From the NCBI GenBank assembly GCA_963678675.1, contig OY783195.1:14302143-14366142 (forward strand): DNA of 64,000 nucleotides. The letters run 5' to 3'. The first letter of the stretch is position 1. Every line of letters begins with the position of its first letter. A program made the position numbers and the translations under genes. Shown piece by piece: positions 21,907-33,776 of the stretch. The DNA comes from Xiphydria camelus (lineage: Eukaryota; Arthropoda; Insecta; Hymenoptera; Xiphydriidae). Below the pieces are notes generated by a model. That model had not been told where the DNA came from. It saw nothing but the letters and a program-made list of their open reading frames with translations, and made no database searches.

Positions 21907-22640
21907 CGACAATCCGACATGTCGAATCCGTGAAATAGGCCCCTGTTACGACCTGGTCTAATCCAGTCCTGGTCGCTTTGAAACGCGAGGCGCTAGGATC
22001 GTTTTACCGCGTGAATGGGTTACATTCAAACGTGCGAGTAGCGCGAATTCCGGTAAAATTCAAGGACACAAGATAGAAGTTAATGCAGAGGTTGCCGACA
22101 GGATTCAAAGTTTCATTGACTGTAGAAACACACTGATGAATGAAGAGGCACTGCTCGGTATATTACACTGAACACAGAACAAAACTATACTCCCGCTCTC
22201 TTGTATTCGGTTGCGGTTTATATCTCTTACAACAGCTAGATAGTGGGGATAGCGTGGGCAATGCGGTACGCTCTAAATGGCTGCAAAGTGGTGTGAACGC
22301 GAGGGATGATGCTCCCCTGAGTCACACACCTAACGGGACCAAGCGGTGGTTGCCCGTAGCGTACGCAGGGATCGGAGTTCGTCGCTATTTCTCCGTAAAG
22401 CGGATTAAGTAGCCGACAGTTGGCGGTGATTAGCAGAATGATTTCGGTGACGCGTGACATACTAGGAATCGTCCGGCAATTAGCCTTCCGCGAAAGGTAC
22501 GGGACTGCGAGCACATTCCAGCCCCCTGCTTGGCCTTATCATATCCCATCTTATCCCTCGAGTGACCTTTGTTCTACTAGAGTATACGCAAAGAAATATG
22601 CTAATAGCGAGAATTTGTAATATACGAGCTTTGAATTTGA
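21907..22640. other. Unrecognised, GC-richer segment
   Basis: About 730 bp with mixed composition and only short frames. One open stretch of about 50 codons (RFETRGARIVLPREWV onward, near 21975-22170) could be a decayed coding fragment, but I cannot place it. Confidence 0.3.
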
Positions 22641-22670
22641 GAGTCCTTTGAACACCCCGCGTTCTTTAGC

Positions 22671-22875
22671 GGAAAATATGATGGTTGTCGCTTCATGTAG
22701 ACTTGTCTAAAGAACTGTCGTTCCATGAAACCGTGACGGAACGTCACACCTTCCCCCTTAACAAAAGGTGTTACCCATGGTGACAGCTTTCAATGGAAAA
22801 TATGGAGGTTATCGTTTCATGTGGACTTGTTCAAAGGATTGTCGTTTTACTAGAAACGTGACGGAACGTCACACC
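22671..22875 (+). repeat. Two-copy tandem repeat, ~123 bp period
   Basis: GGAAAATATGATGGTTGTCG...GTGACGGAACGTCACACC recurs at about 22794 with scattered substitutions. The palindromic word GTGACGGAACGTCAC ends each copy. Confidence 0.7.
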
Positions 22876-23040
22876 CCTAACGCCATTGACTACGTCTCCA
22901 CCGTACGTTAAATCCGGGATTTAGTAATCCTCGGATTGAAGATAATCCTGTCCCTACCGGTAAGTAACACGAAACGAGTAAAATTAATAAATCCCGTGGT
23001 AAATCCTCTTCGCGCATGCGCGTTAGTACTTCCCTTACGA

Positions 23041-23450
23041 AAAAATAACACTCGATTTTCAGTATTTTAATACTCAATTCAGTATTTCTATTACTTATTT
23101 TGAGTGATTTAACACTCATTTTTAGTATTAATAATACTGACGCAGTGTTAAAGTTGAGTGATTTTAAGTACATTAATACAGAATATACATTTACTAGTGT
23201 TTGAACACAGAAGAAAAATACACAGCCTAGTGATAATGCAGTATTTAAACACTGCATGAGTATTGACAATCAGCATTGAAAATACTTATCAAGTGATGAT
23301 TTTCAGTGTTTATTACTCGTTAGTATTGTCAGTGTTGAAATATAATTTGATTGTGTTTTAAATACTGATTGAATACAAACGGTAAAAAAATGCTTAACAG
23401 CGTTCAAACACTGATTAGGTGATAATTTACGCGAAAACTGCATAATTATT
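23041..23450. repeat. Left subterminal repeats of the CACTA element
   Basis: Dense CAGTATT, AATACT and AACACT words in both orientations, matching those at 29940-30304. Such arrays are transposase-binding sites in known CACTA elements. Confidence 0.7.
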
Positions 23451-23526
23451 CCTCAATAGAATATAAATATATGTAAATTGAAAATAAAAAAATATACGGG
23501 GGTTTTGTTATGAATGATGTATATTT

Positions 23527-26500
23527 TTAATCTCTTTCCAAATTGTTTACAAGAGGAAAAATGTATACATTATCATCTCCTACATGTGTGATTTGAACAC
23601 ATTTGCGTGATAACATGTGCGGGTATATTGCTACACATTCATTGGACAATTTCATAATGGAACTAAATGAATTCGAAGTGATGTTTAATGATCTATCTTT
23701 ACATAATTCAGTACCTGTCGAATGAAGTTGTTCTCCAAGTATGACATACTGTAATTGATTAGATCTGAGTGACATAATTGAAATTAGGTGAGTAATAATT
23801 ATGTATCTCTTATCTATTAACTCTACGGTACTGTTGTGACGTTTGATCATTCGTTTATAATTTCGTGTGTGATATAAAATATATTTATAAATGAAGCGCT
23901 CGAACGATTGAACACCTGTTATATTTATTTCTTCACCTAAAAGAGCCTCGATTTGAACCTTTTCAATTAATGACATTTTTACGATATTGGGCGATCCGAA
24001 AACTCGCAAAAAAGGACCGTCGCTGATACAATAAACTGATCCCATTTTTTTAAACATGAATTTGTCTACGAGCGATTTAGCATGAAGAGAATAATTTTGA
24101 TTCAAGTAAACATGAAAATACTTTGCTCTTACAATTTGTAATCGAAGATAATTTTTACAAATCTGATGTGGCACTGATTGTGTTCCCGAAAACATTTTTC
24201 CTAATATTCCGTTATTGTGTTCATAATTGAAAGTCGAAACTGCCCAAATTGCTCCGAAATTTTTAACACTTTTAGGAATGTTGAGCAATAAATGAAAATT
24301 AAATTTCATCAGTTGTGGTATTTCATAAACTTGTTCTATGGTCAAAATAAATTTTCGTAAAGCTTTTTCAGCTAGTTTCAATTCTTTATCAGTAATGTAT
24401 TCTTGTAAATAGATATTCATACTGAATACTATAAGAAACCAATGATTGATAAACTTCATTGGCATATTTATCACTTTCAGAAGTACTAATGAGTAATACA
24501 GCAGAAACGATTTCCACTCTGAAGCTTTCCATAAATTCCGATCCAGAAGCGGACGTGGCGTTCTCGTAATTTCACTAGGTGGTTGAAATTGAGTAAGTAT
24601 TGAGTCAATCAAAGCAACTTTATCTCCAATATAAAATGCTTTGTGACTATTAACACTATCTGTCCACTCGTCTATTATAGTTTTAACAACACCTAGCAGT
24701 AAAGCGTGCATATAATCGGGTACAAATGATGTTATTATATTGAAAATTGGTAAGAATAACAGCTCAGATAGACCTTTAACACCATTGATTGTAGAACCAG
24801 TATTTTCAGCTTCGGTAGCATCATTTATGTGTTGTCGAATAGTTCTAGGCTCCTGAATGTCGCCTCGATAGACTCTTGCATATCCATTCCCTTTTACGAT
24901 TCTCTCGCCTGTATGTAAACAAAACGGACAACCATATTCTCCATTGTATTGCATAATATTCTGAAGGGGCGCTCGGGCTACTGAATCTACTGTTGCAATT
25001 AAGGTGTGAACTTTGACGAGTTGAGACCTATCAGCAATGATATACTCGAATCCTTCCTCATGTAATGCCGTCAGCTCATCCACAAATGGCTTCAAAAAGG
25101 TGTTCATGTTTGGTTTGCCATCTCCATACCATAAACCACATAATAATGTATATTCATTCCTGATGTTGAATGGTAACTCATTCAAACAGGCTTGGATTGG
25201 CACAAGTTCACCTTTAGAAGATTTAAACCTTTTAACACCATCTGTATTCCACTGTATTGTGAGATCTCCTTTAGAAATGATATCTTGACGCAATAGTTTT
25301 TTATAAATTCTTCCATTGACGACATCAGATTGATTTTCGTCTTCTTGACGCAGTTGTTCGTGGAGATTCGGCGTTTGCAGAAGTTCTACCAATTGCTCTC
25401 TAATTGGTATCTGTATAAAATGATGACCGCCTGCATCCAATTCTTTCTTTGTGTATTCCATACCGCACTGACATTCCACAGGAGAATAGTCGCTGTCGAA
25501 TTTCAGATAAGATTGGCAATTTTTACTTGGACAATAATAATGGAGTTTTATAGCGGCTGCAGTTTCAAATTTTTTTAGGAACCGATATTTTGTTCCAAGT
25601 AATGGTTCCGGGAGGTGAATATCGAGTAGCTCAATAAGACCTTCTATTGCACTGTCTGACAATCCGAAACGAATAGCGTAACTCATAAGCAATAGATCAC
25701 TTTCGCTCTGAGAAATACGACAACCAGGATAAAGAGGCTCTTGCTGTAAAAAGTAAGTTTTGTGATTGTAAAAATGACATATAATCGGTATCATAAAGCA
25801 TTATTGTCACAATCGAAAGAAAGAATATTGTTTTTAATTCATTTATATATACCTGAGGACAATAATTATTACGTGGATCTCGCCATTTTTCTTCTTCATC
25901 AGCATCGGAGAAATTTTCTTCATTAATAATATTAACTTCATCTAATAGGTTGTCATCACATTCACCAGCCCGAGAGGAATCATCTGATTCAGCACACATG
26001 CATTGTTCAGGAATACCTTGATTGCAATCTTGGTCTTCTGCACTCTATAAAAACAATATTAATGATTAAGAAATTATGAAAAAATGTATCTAGTCTACGT
26101 CATAATGTTCACATGCAGTTATCAAGTTTTAATACAGGCATCGATCTCTATGCTATCAATATTCGTAATTTATTTACCACAAAAATATTGCCCTCAATTG
26201 TTTGACTTCCGATAGAGCTGTTATTGGAAGTGTTATCCAGATCGGTCATCATAGCTAAGTGTCCCGCAACAGATGATGTGCAACTTTTGTGTGGTGAAAT
26301 AAAACGATCCTCAAGATCATCAGACGCAGAGCTAGATTCCCTGCTATCATAATATTCATCCCCGTCAACGACCCATTCCATTTGGTCAATGTCATCACTT
26401 GTCTCATATTCACTCACAGTGGACTAGTAACAAAAATCATATAAAAACGTTGTTTAAATTATTTAATCATCATATTGACATTTCTATAACCTCTTCTGGA

Positions 26501-26640
26501 GCAAGGTTTAAATCCTCATCTTCGTTCAAACGTTCTTTTAAATGCCTCCATCTTGTCGTTGATGGAATAGGAATTCGCGGATCACGTAAATAAGCTTTAT
26601 ATGCTCCTCATGGCATAATAAATTGACACATAAAAAAACT
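23527..26640 (-). CDS. TNP2-like CACTA (EnSpm) transposase, spliced
   Basis: The main exon is 23527-25743 (738 codons). Upstream minus-strand exons are supported at 25854-26044 and 26178-26420, with a further coding stretch (AYLRDPRIPIPSTTRW) near 26470-26620. Splice signals fit: TTTTTACAG before 25743 and GTATAT after 25854. Core motifs of the TNP2/Transposase_21 family are clear: WNTDGVKRFKSSKGELVPI, NELPFNIRNEYTLLCGLW, GDGKPNMNTFLKP, TVDSVARAPLQN, a CPFCLHTGE zinc motif, GVKGLSELLFLPIF and FVPDYMHALLLGVV. The upstream exons encode an acidic Ser/Asp-rich tail. The main exon has no stop or frameshift. A possible ATG near 26610 is followed by an in-frame TGA, so the true start is unresolved or the first exon has decayed. 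The protein would mobilise the surrounding element. Confidence 0.82.
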
Positions 26641-26718
26641 GAACTGTAAATATTAATTCGGCGATTTGTTATTGTCGAGAATATGATTCGAGATGCGAGA
26701 ATCGAAATCGAAGTCGAA

Positions 26719-26847
26719 CTGCACTCGCGGATGACTACGCATGCGCATTCACGCTTCTCCGGTGATTCTATTGGACGAGGAGACCCACAGAGGTGCTCAT
26801 GCAAAACTCGCAATTTTGCTATGGGCTCTTTGATCGCGGACATATGG
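26719..26847 (-). mobile_element. Half of a family B MITE
   Basis: Right arm only (CACTCGCGGATGACTACGCA to GATCGCGGACATATGG), ending at a TA. It lies in the region between the two divergent CACTA genes, in the likely shared promoter. It carries one GCGCAT-type and one CCAAT-type word. Confidence 0.8.
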
Positions 26848-27005
26848 TAGATGAGTGGCGCGTGTCAGTGGATCATCAGAAACACCTTTCTGATATTTGT
26901 ACTGTGTTTAATCTAATTATCAGTGCTTTTGATACAATAATTATTGTCCGTAATTATTACATTGTTTGATGTAACTCTGTGATATTTTGGTGAATAGTGA
27001 ATATA

Positions 27006-29799
27006 ATGGATGATAATAAGTGTCTTATCGCTCAATTCATCAACGAAAGTGGCAAACCGGTGCAATTGCAACTTAAGTTGGATTTCAATCATGGCTGCCT
27101 GAAGATTATAATGACGAGGTCGAAGACATCGTTGGCCAAGAAATTGTAATCAGTTGGCCTGAAGATGAGGATGTTGCACCAGCACACAAATTGAAAAAAT
27201 TAAAAAATATGTCGATGAAAAAATGTGCTGTGAAAATTTTAGCAATTGGCAGTGAGTTATATCAATGTACTAAACGATAGTAACATCATTCTGAGTAACT
27301 CTTCATTGACAAATAGATATTGACTTTTCATTTTGCATATAGGCCTCGCTCAATGATGTAAAAAAAAACTTATTGCGTATGTCTTTTTGTTCATTTAGAT
27401 TGGCTAGAGATGTGCAGACAGGTATCAAACAAAGCTAAGTTTGGAATACTTACCCCGACCAAGTCAGACCGAAGAGTCGTCTGTAAGAAAACGGTTATTT
27501 CAGATGATGAGGGCGAACAAGCTTATAGTTCAAAGTCTGAAAAAGGATATTGAGAAAATGGACATAAATATATCAGAGAAGGTAAGACTAGTTCAAAATA
27601 TTTATTGATACTGTGTAAGTCGCACTCATTTCGCAGAAATTGTTGACGTAATCATTTCTGAAATAGGGTCGTGAGAAACCAAGTGATGTAACGCGATTAA
27701 GAAAAGTACGAGAGGAAGGCCAAAAAAAAATCGAAAACATCCTATTACTACTCACTCATTAAAAAACATCTGTAGAATAACGGTACTTGAATTAAAAATT
27801 GATATTATTAGTATTTCATTACAATTAGGTCATTATAACGAGGACAGTGCTAATGTTAGTATGAAAGGGAAGAAAAAAATTTTAATTGTTTAATCAAATG
27901 GGGTGTTGCAGATACCTGATTCTGATACTGATGAATCTAACTCTAGCGGAGATGTCAGTGGTAGTCGAAAAATGTCAAAAGGTCAACTTTTAAGTAAAAT
28001 TTCATTACTTGAAGAAGAGAATAGACGCTTGAGATGTGACAACGCCAGGTTACGTGCACTGAGAGCTGTCAGTGAAGGTATTCATGTACAATCGACTTAA
28101 TTTATAAAGGTGTAACAATATGATTAAGTGGTGTAACGATTGGCATATATATTATTTTTTATTATATACTTTTTTACAGATTTAAAAATTGTAACTGAAA
28201 TGAGCGGGAGTATTGTTAAAGACTTCCTACAGATGAAAAGTGCCCAGAAGGACCAACATAAAAATAAATGGGAGCAACAACCTAGAGAAGACCAAAAATG
28301 GCAAAACAGGGTTGACAAAAAACTTACGAAAATGTTATCCTCTCAGTCGACATCGAGGAGTATCGATAATAATATAAAAGTTGATTCTTCAATTGTGAGT
28401 ACTTTTGACACAGTTGTAAGTGTTGTAATGTTATTTCATAATATTCCAATATTACGAGTTATTCACAAAAAATAAAATATAATCTTTCATTCTTATTACT
28501 GTCTTCATAGGCTGAAAAAGTTACTAGACAAATATCGCCAATTTTCAAAGACAACCGGGATAAATCAACGTCAAAATCTCCCGACTTCTCATTTCAATCA
28601 GTAAAAGAGTCAATAACACCTTTCAGTGATATGGATGATAAAAATAAGACGCATTCAATATTATCTCAAACTCAATCAGAAAATATTGAAATAGTTGATG
28701 AAGGGAATGTTTTGAACGGCAATCATATTGTCAATGCTGACGAAGCCAAGAACATTAACTGCAGTCTTAACGAAGAGGGAGATGAACAAAAGGGAAAAGA
28801 TGTAAAAGATTTATTACTTCTGACTAGATCCAAGTTAGAAAAGCACTCGCAAGTAGAGCAAAAGCCAAACTCAGCTGTACGTAAAAATTTATATTTACTT
28901 TTAGTTGTATTTAACGGTGATAAAATTGCTCTGTCAGACAATAAAAATTTTTCTCATTCATAGGCTAGGCAAGTATCTCAAATTATTGACGCGCGCGCGA
29001 CCTCGTGGATAGTCCACGAAACTTTGGGGTGATAAGTGACCAATCAGGATCAAGTATTCCGTTGTCTGTAACCCACCACAACGGAATACTTGATCCTGAT
29101 TGGTCACTTATCACCCCAAAGTTACGAACTGCGACCACCTCGTGGCGCCACTAGAGATACTTGCCTAGCCCATAGTTGCAGGAAAGTTTAACTAATGCTA
29201 GTCGTGGCAACGGATCAACACTAACTATGGATTTAACAAATACAATTGACATTGGTGGAGTTGCAATTGCAGAAAGTACTTTGACTAATATTCGTCGAAA
29301 GAATACTACTTTGTCGAATTATGTCTCTAATGTCATGACTTGTGTTTTCGACCGTGATGAAATGGCGAAGAGCAGCTTGACTGGAAAGCCGTCGAATTTC
29401 AACTTAAAAAAAGGAAAAGGCGAACAGACTACTTCGGATATCACAAAGACTGCCTTACATCCATTGAAAAAGCAAGGTGTTATAGGTAATATAATCGAAT
29501 ATATATATACACTTATTTTCAAAATAGCTGTTATGTAAATATATAGTAATAATCCTCTAATTTAACCCTGAAATACTATTCGAGTTAATATATTAAATAG
29601 GAAACGTAATTTCTTTTTAATTTGTCTATCTTATTGTTCATTGATAAAAAGCTGCATGTACAATAGTATGTATATTGTTACAGACTACGTCCAAAAAATG
29701 TTCTCACCGACACCAACCATAAAGGAGATTGAGAAATGCATGCGGTCGAAATTAAACAATTGTGCAACTTCAATTAAAAATAAGACGAAGCAACAGTGA
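27006..29799 (+). pseudogene. BEN-domain gene of the CACTA element, multi-exon, partly decayed
   Basis: Probable exons: 27006-27251, 27399-27581, about 27669-27760, about 27912-28077 (a heptad-like SKISLLEEENRRLRCDNARL coiled coil), about 28180-28397, about 28511-28877, 29176-29490 and about 29684-29799. The last two read DIGGVAIAEST..., MAKSSLTGKPSNF..., ALHPLKKQGVIDYVQKMF and EIEKCMRSKLNNC. This is the pattern of a BEN domain, a DNA- and protein-binding module. Good donor/acceptor signals bound most exons. Exon 1 has a frameshift near 27090 and exon 2 one in an A-run near 27545, so I call it a probable pseudogene. Divergence from the transposase suggests a shared promoter and a role as DNA-binding partner or regulator (inference). 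Confidence 0.6.
28963..29170. mobile_element. Palindromic MITE at a splice acceptor, TSD CATA
   Basis: GGCTAGGCAAGTATCTC at 28963 is inverted at 29154-29170. CATA flanks both ends (28959-28962, 29171-29174). The duplicated CATA plus following G restores CATAG before the exon at 29176. It shares ACCAATCAGGATCAAGTATT with the Harbinger-type element at 43820. Confidence 0.8.
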
Positions 29800-29939
29800 A
29801 ATATTTCCATTAAAACTAAACATAATTTACTATAAAATATCAATGCATAATAACTATTAACATATCGAAGTAAAATAAACTTTGGTAATGCTCAAGATAT
29901 ACAATTTGAGAATTTGATTAATATGCCTATCATTTCAGG

Positions 29940-30304
29940 TTATAATTACAATAATAATTGATTTCAGTGTTCAATTATAGAAGTCATTTCAATTCAGTAT
30001 TTCCATATTGTTGAATTCAATATTAATAAATACTGGATTTCCAGTGTTATCAATACTAATCTACCAGTATTGATCAGTGTTAAATTCGACAGTATTGAAA
30101 TACTGGATTTCCAGTATTATTAATACTAATCTACCAGTATTGATCAGTAATAAATTCGACAGTATTGAAATACTGGATTTCCAGTATTATCAATACTAAA
30201 TCTTCCAGTATTGACCAGTATTATCCCAATTTAACACTGGAGAATATGCCAGTATTTTTCAATATTAATTTTTCAGTATTTTCAGTGTTACTTTTTCGTA
30301 AGGG
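29940..30304. repeat. Right subterminal repeats of the CACTA element
   Basis: Tandem blocks of about 68 bp containing ATTGAAATACTGGATTTCCA and further CAGTATT words, mirrored by the left end. Confidence 0.7.
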
Positions 30305-30413
30305 TTGTAGCTGTCAAGTTGTTATAACGTACAGTAAAATAAATTTTAACCTTACTATTCATTTACAGAGATGAAATTTAATTTTGTAAAAAGTGGAGAG
30401 AATAAATTATAAA

Positions 30414-31989
30414 ATGCTTACAAAGGAAGAGCAGGTTATAGCATCTTATATAAAGTCTCTTTATATTCTACAGACTGTTACACAAGGTGCAGTTAATAGA
30501 GCAATAAAGAAAATTCGCAAGCATCGGCAACGAATGCGTCAAATTTTTGCTTATGTTATTGGCCAAACAGCGTCAAGAATGATCTACTTAACTATTCAGC
30601 CAAGAAAGACACCGTCAGTTTGGATGAAATCACGATCATTACATTTCTGGGATATAATTGTAAATGAAAAGTTCAATCAAAAAGATTGGCTCGAGCATTT
30701 TCGAATGAGCAAGGCAACATTCACAGAAATCTGTGATGCTTTACGCAAGGAATTGGCTCCTGAACCTAATTTTCTAAGTCCGAGGGAGCCTATTTCAGTT
30801 GAGAAGCAAGTTGGCATTGCAATTTATTTCTTTGCGAGCAGTGCAGAATATAGAACTATCGGAGCGTTATTCGGTGTGCAGAAAACAAGTGTCTGGAGAT
30901 GCGTTCATAAGGTAGTGAATGCAATAAGTTCAATTCTTGGACCAAGATATATAACTATACCTGGTATTGAAGAATGCTCCATTATATCAGCTAATTTTGA
31001 AAAAAAGTGTGGCATACCTCAAATAATTGGAGCGATTGACGGAACACATGTTCCTATAAAACCATCCACTGATGGTCATAAAGATTTTCGGAATCGAAAA
31101 GGATGGACATCTATTGTTCTTCGAGCAGTAGTGGATGATCTGTTCAGGTACGGAATATTAATTTACTTAATTATGTCGCTGTCTCGACCAATGAGTGACC
31201 TATAGCGATTTAAGTATATGCTTATTTATAAGTAACGACTATGAATACCGTCCTCAGACTTCAATACTCTATGTGTGATTTCTTCAATTTAACTATTTAT
31301 TATTATATGCAGATTTCGTAACATCAATTGCCGGACGCCTGGATCATCTCACGATGCTGCTGTTTTCGTGCAATCAAATTTGTTTCGAACCGCTGAGAAC
31401 TGTATTCCACAAGTACGTAGATGCACTTCAAGAATATAATAGATAACTAAGTGAAATATTTTCATTATAGGTTAATCAGAAACCTTAAACTTCAATATTA
31501 TAAGATTGAAACTTATTTTTTCAGAAAACAGAGACCATTAACAATGTATGCGTACCGTATTTTATAATTGGAGACCCAGCATATCCATTACTACCATGGT
31601 TGATGAAAGGTTATACAGGAACACGATTAACTGCCCAGGAAGAATCTTTTAATGTATATCTCAATAACGCAAGATGTTGTGTTGAAATCGCGTTTGGAAG
31701 ATTAAAAGCACGCTGGAGATGCATTTTGAGAAAAACAGAGGTTCACTACTCTTTAGTCCCTGCTCTAGTGATGACTTGCTGCATACTCCACAATATAGTG
31801 GAAAATGCAAAAGAAGCTTGTCCCAATGCATGGATCGATGTGACCAGAGAAGAAGCTGTTGAATTACGTCAACCCATACGACAGGAATGTAGAATGTACG
31901 ATAATATAAATGCTGCTCTGGTTAGAAATACGCTGAAAGATTATATGGCTCTTAATTTTCCCCTACGGAGAACGTTTTTATTAGAATAA
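30414..31989 (+). CDS. PIF/Harbinger transposase (HARBI1-like DDE nuclease), three exons
   Basis: Exons 30414-31147, 31313-31412 and 31525-31989 join in frame (GT/AG at each intron; donors GTACGG and GTACGT, acceptors ATGCAG and TTTCAG) to give 432 residues, normal for the family. Start is the first in-frame ATG. The N-terminal third is helical with a DNA-binding-like HFRMSKATFTEICDAL. The catalytic triad fits D209 (GAIDGTHVPI), D295 (IIGDPAYPLLPWLMK) and E332 (CVEIAFGRLKARWR), with D(36)E spacing. No stop or frameshift, so it may be functional. It is expected to cut a TWA target together with the Myb-like partner encoded convergently at 35742-36812. Confidence 0.9.
31182..31250 (+). repeat. 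Short repeat in transposase intron 1, also at 37205-37285
   Basis: GTCTCGACCAATGAGTGACC followed by ATGCTTATTTATAAGTAA and GACTATGAATACC occurs in the first intron and again in the element's right flank. Origin unknown; it may be an internal duplication of the Harbinger. Confidence 0.6.
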
Positions 31990-32165
31990 AATCCATGTAG
32001 GTGTTTCATTTTTAATGATTAGGAAGTCACATTTGGTAAACGTTTGGAAAATGAATAACCATGTATTGTATCACAATTGACTCGTTAATTACAGACTTTT
32101 GTACTTACAAAAACTTGCTTAAAATTCAGTCTGACCTTATTCCTAAATAGACGGTCTTTGCAAGG

Positions 32166-32381
32166 ATGCAGCCCATAGAAGTCCCACGAGTGCAAGTGAG
32201 GACATTCCTCGTTAATGTACAAGAGTGTCCCTATATTTCACACAAATTAAATAAAGAAGTCCGTGTAGGATATGAAATATACAACAAGGACGCTCTTAAA
32301 CATCTGCCGGGATTATACCGGCTTGAAAATGAAATAAATTCGTTTAACTCCAGTGGGCTATTTCCCTTGCATACAAACATT
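32166..32381 (+). CDS. Unrecognised exon-like frame (MQPIEVPRV)
   Basis: Seventy-two open codons from an ATG (MQPIEVPRVQVRTFLVNVQE...) end at a strong donor GTATGTG. Composition is protein-like. It lies between the Harbinger transposase and the inserted 32491-35233 element. A second protein-like piece (YSDFQDTGYSFYDLNPENN..., ending 35625) lies on the far side, but I cannot join them in phase. I do not recognise either. They could be an extra Harbinger gene or captured host sequence. Confidence 0.35.
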
Positions 32382-32732
32382 GTATGTGTTGAAGTACATA
32401 GTCAGTCTTGCTTTTATAATTACAGTAAAAAAACAATATCACATTTGTTACTTTTTTCATTGCACAATTATATCAAAAGTAACATACACTCCCAGGTAGA
32501 AATCTGTCCAGGTTGTGCAAGGTTGAACCTTGTTACAAGGTACGTTTTGCAAGGTTACGCTGCAAGGTTAAAACAGGGTTGCTGCAAGCCTGTCTGTTCC
32601 TTGCATAGCCGAAACTGACCACTGCCCTGTACCGTTAGCCTGTTTCAAGCTTGCAATAACAGAGAGATACCAGGTTCGCGCGACAAGGTGAAAACAAGGC
32701 GAAAACAAGGTTGTGCCGGCAGCTTAGCGAAT

Positions 32733-32853
32733 CAGTGCCGCCTCTAGATGTTGAGACGTCTTCATGCTTAGCGCCCTTTTCTAATGTCGGCGCCCCATGG
32801 CTAGTGCGCCTTAGTGCGTGGCACGAAATGGCCCCTCGTTAGACACGGCCCTG
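32733..32853. mobile_element. hAT-like MITE, copy 1
   Basis: It begins CAGTGCCGCCTCTAGATG and ends ACACGGCCCTG, clearly related to the copy at 56242-56376. GCTTAGCGAAT occurs directly before it (32722-32732) and again at 32855-32865, one base after its end, consistent with a duplicated target plus a small end change. Confidence 0.7.
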
Positions 32854-33776
32854 CGCTTAGCGAATAGATATCATAAAAATCCGCGGCGTGGCGTGCGCAT
32901 CGCCTCAGCTGTCAGAGCCCTTAGATTGAGGTTAGCATCAGTGGCGATTAGTTCGGTTCACGCGTGTTTTTTTTGTTTAAGAAGCCGTCAGTGTTTAATG
33001 TTAACGCGTGCAAACGTTTCTTTAGTGCACATCGAGTGTAAACTTTTTTTTTAGTGCACGTTGAGTGTAAACGTGGGTTATTTGTGTCCAGCCTCACTTT
33101 CTTAAACATGTTCAAACAAATTTCAAAAGGATTCCTCTAGAAAAAAACGAATTGTTTAGATAACCATATATTAACCATAACGAATTTGCGTACTGCACCA
33201 AGCAAATGGTTAAAAATCGCGTGGACACGAATGATCAACGTTTACACGGAATGGGTTAAAACATTCGGGGGCAAGATCATCGGAATAAGGACCTACAAGC
33301 AGAAAATAAATATTATCCAGCTTCCTGCATAGAAGGGTAAGTATTAATAGCTAATTTCATGAAATTATTTGCAAAAAGCAGATAGATGAATAAGTTTCTT
33401 TATTATCTCATATGCTTGTCTCTCATACAGTTGCAGATCCAGCGTCATCATTGCAGCCAGAATGGAAAAATTGCCCCGAGGAGGTACGCGAGGTTCAGGA
33501 AGGCCAGATATTCCATCGACTCGGAGGCGAAGGAACATGGAAAGGAGACCGCAGGCATTGGTCAGTGTAGCAGCTCAGCTATCGAGTAAGTAACGTCCCT
33601 GAGATTAATAGTAGGCAGTATTATATCGAATTCGTATTCCTTAAAAGGAGTATTATATCGAATTCGTATTTCAGATCAGAGGAAGGGGCATGAGACCTGG
33701 TGCCCCTCAGGCTACGTCATAGAACCATGCAGAGCAATCCAGTCATCACTGAAGATTTGACTCCACATCTCCCGAA

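Larger units (their letters stand above)
23032..30304. mobile_element. CACTA/EnSpm-type transposon, 7.27 kb
   Basis: CCCTTACGAAAAAATAACAC at 23032 is inverted at the right end (30285-30304, one mismatch). Both ends continue into about 0.35 kb of AGTATT/AATACT-rich subterminal repeats, a CACTA-like arrangement. TT is present outside both ends. The body carries a TNP2-like transposase on the minus strand and a BEN-domain gene on the plus strand, divergently arranged. Confidence 0.8.

Noticed and set aside
23158..23280. 122-130 codon minus frame (MSILMQCLNTALSLGC...)
   Set aside because: It lies in the AGTATT subterminal repeats and CACTA end; composition is repeat-driven.
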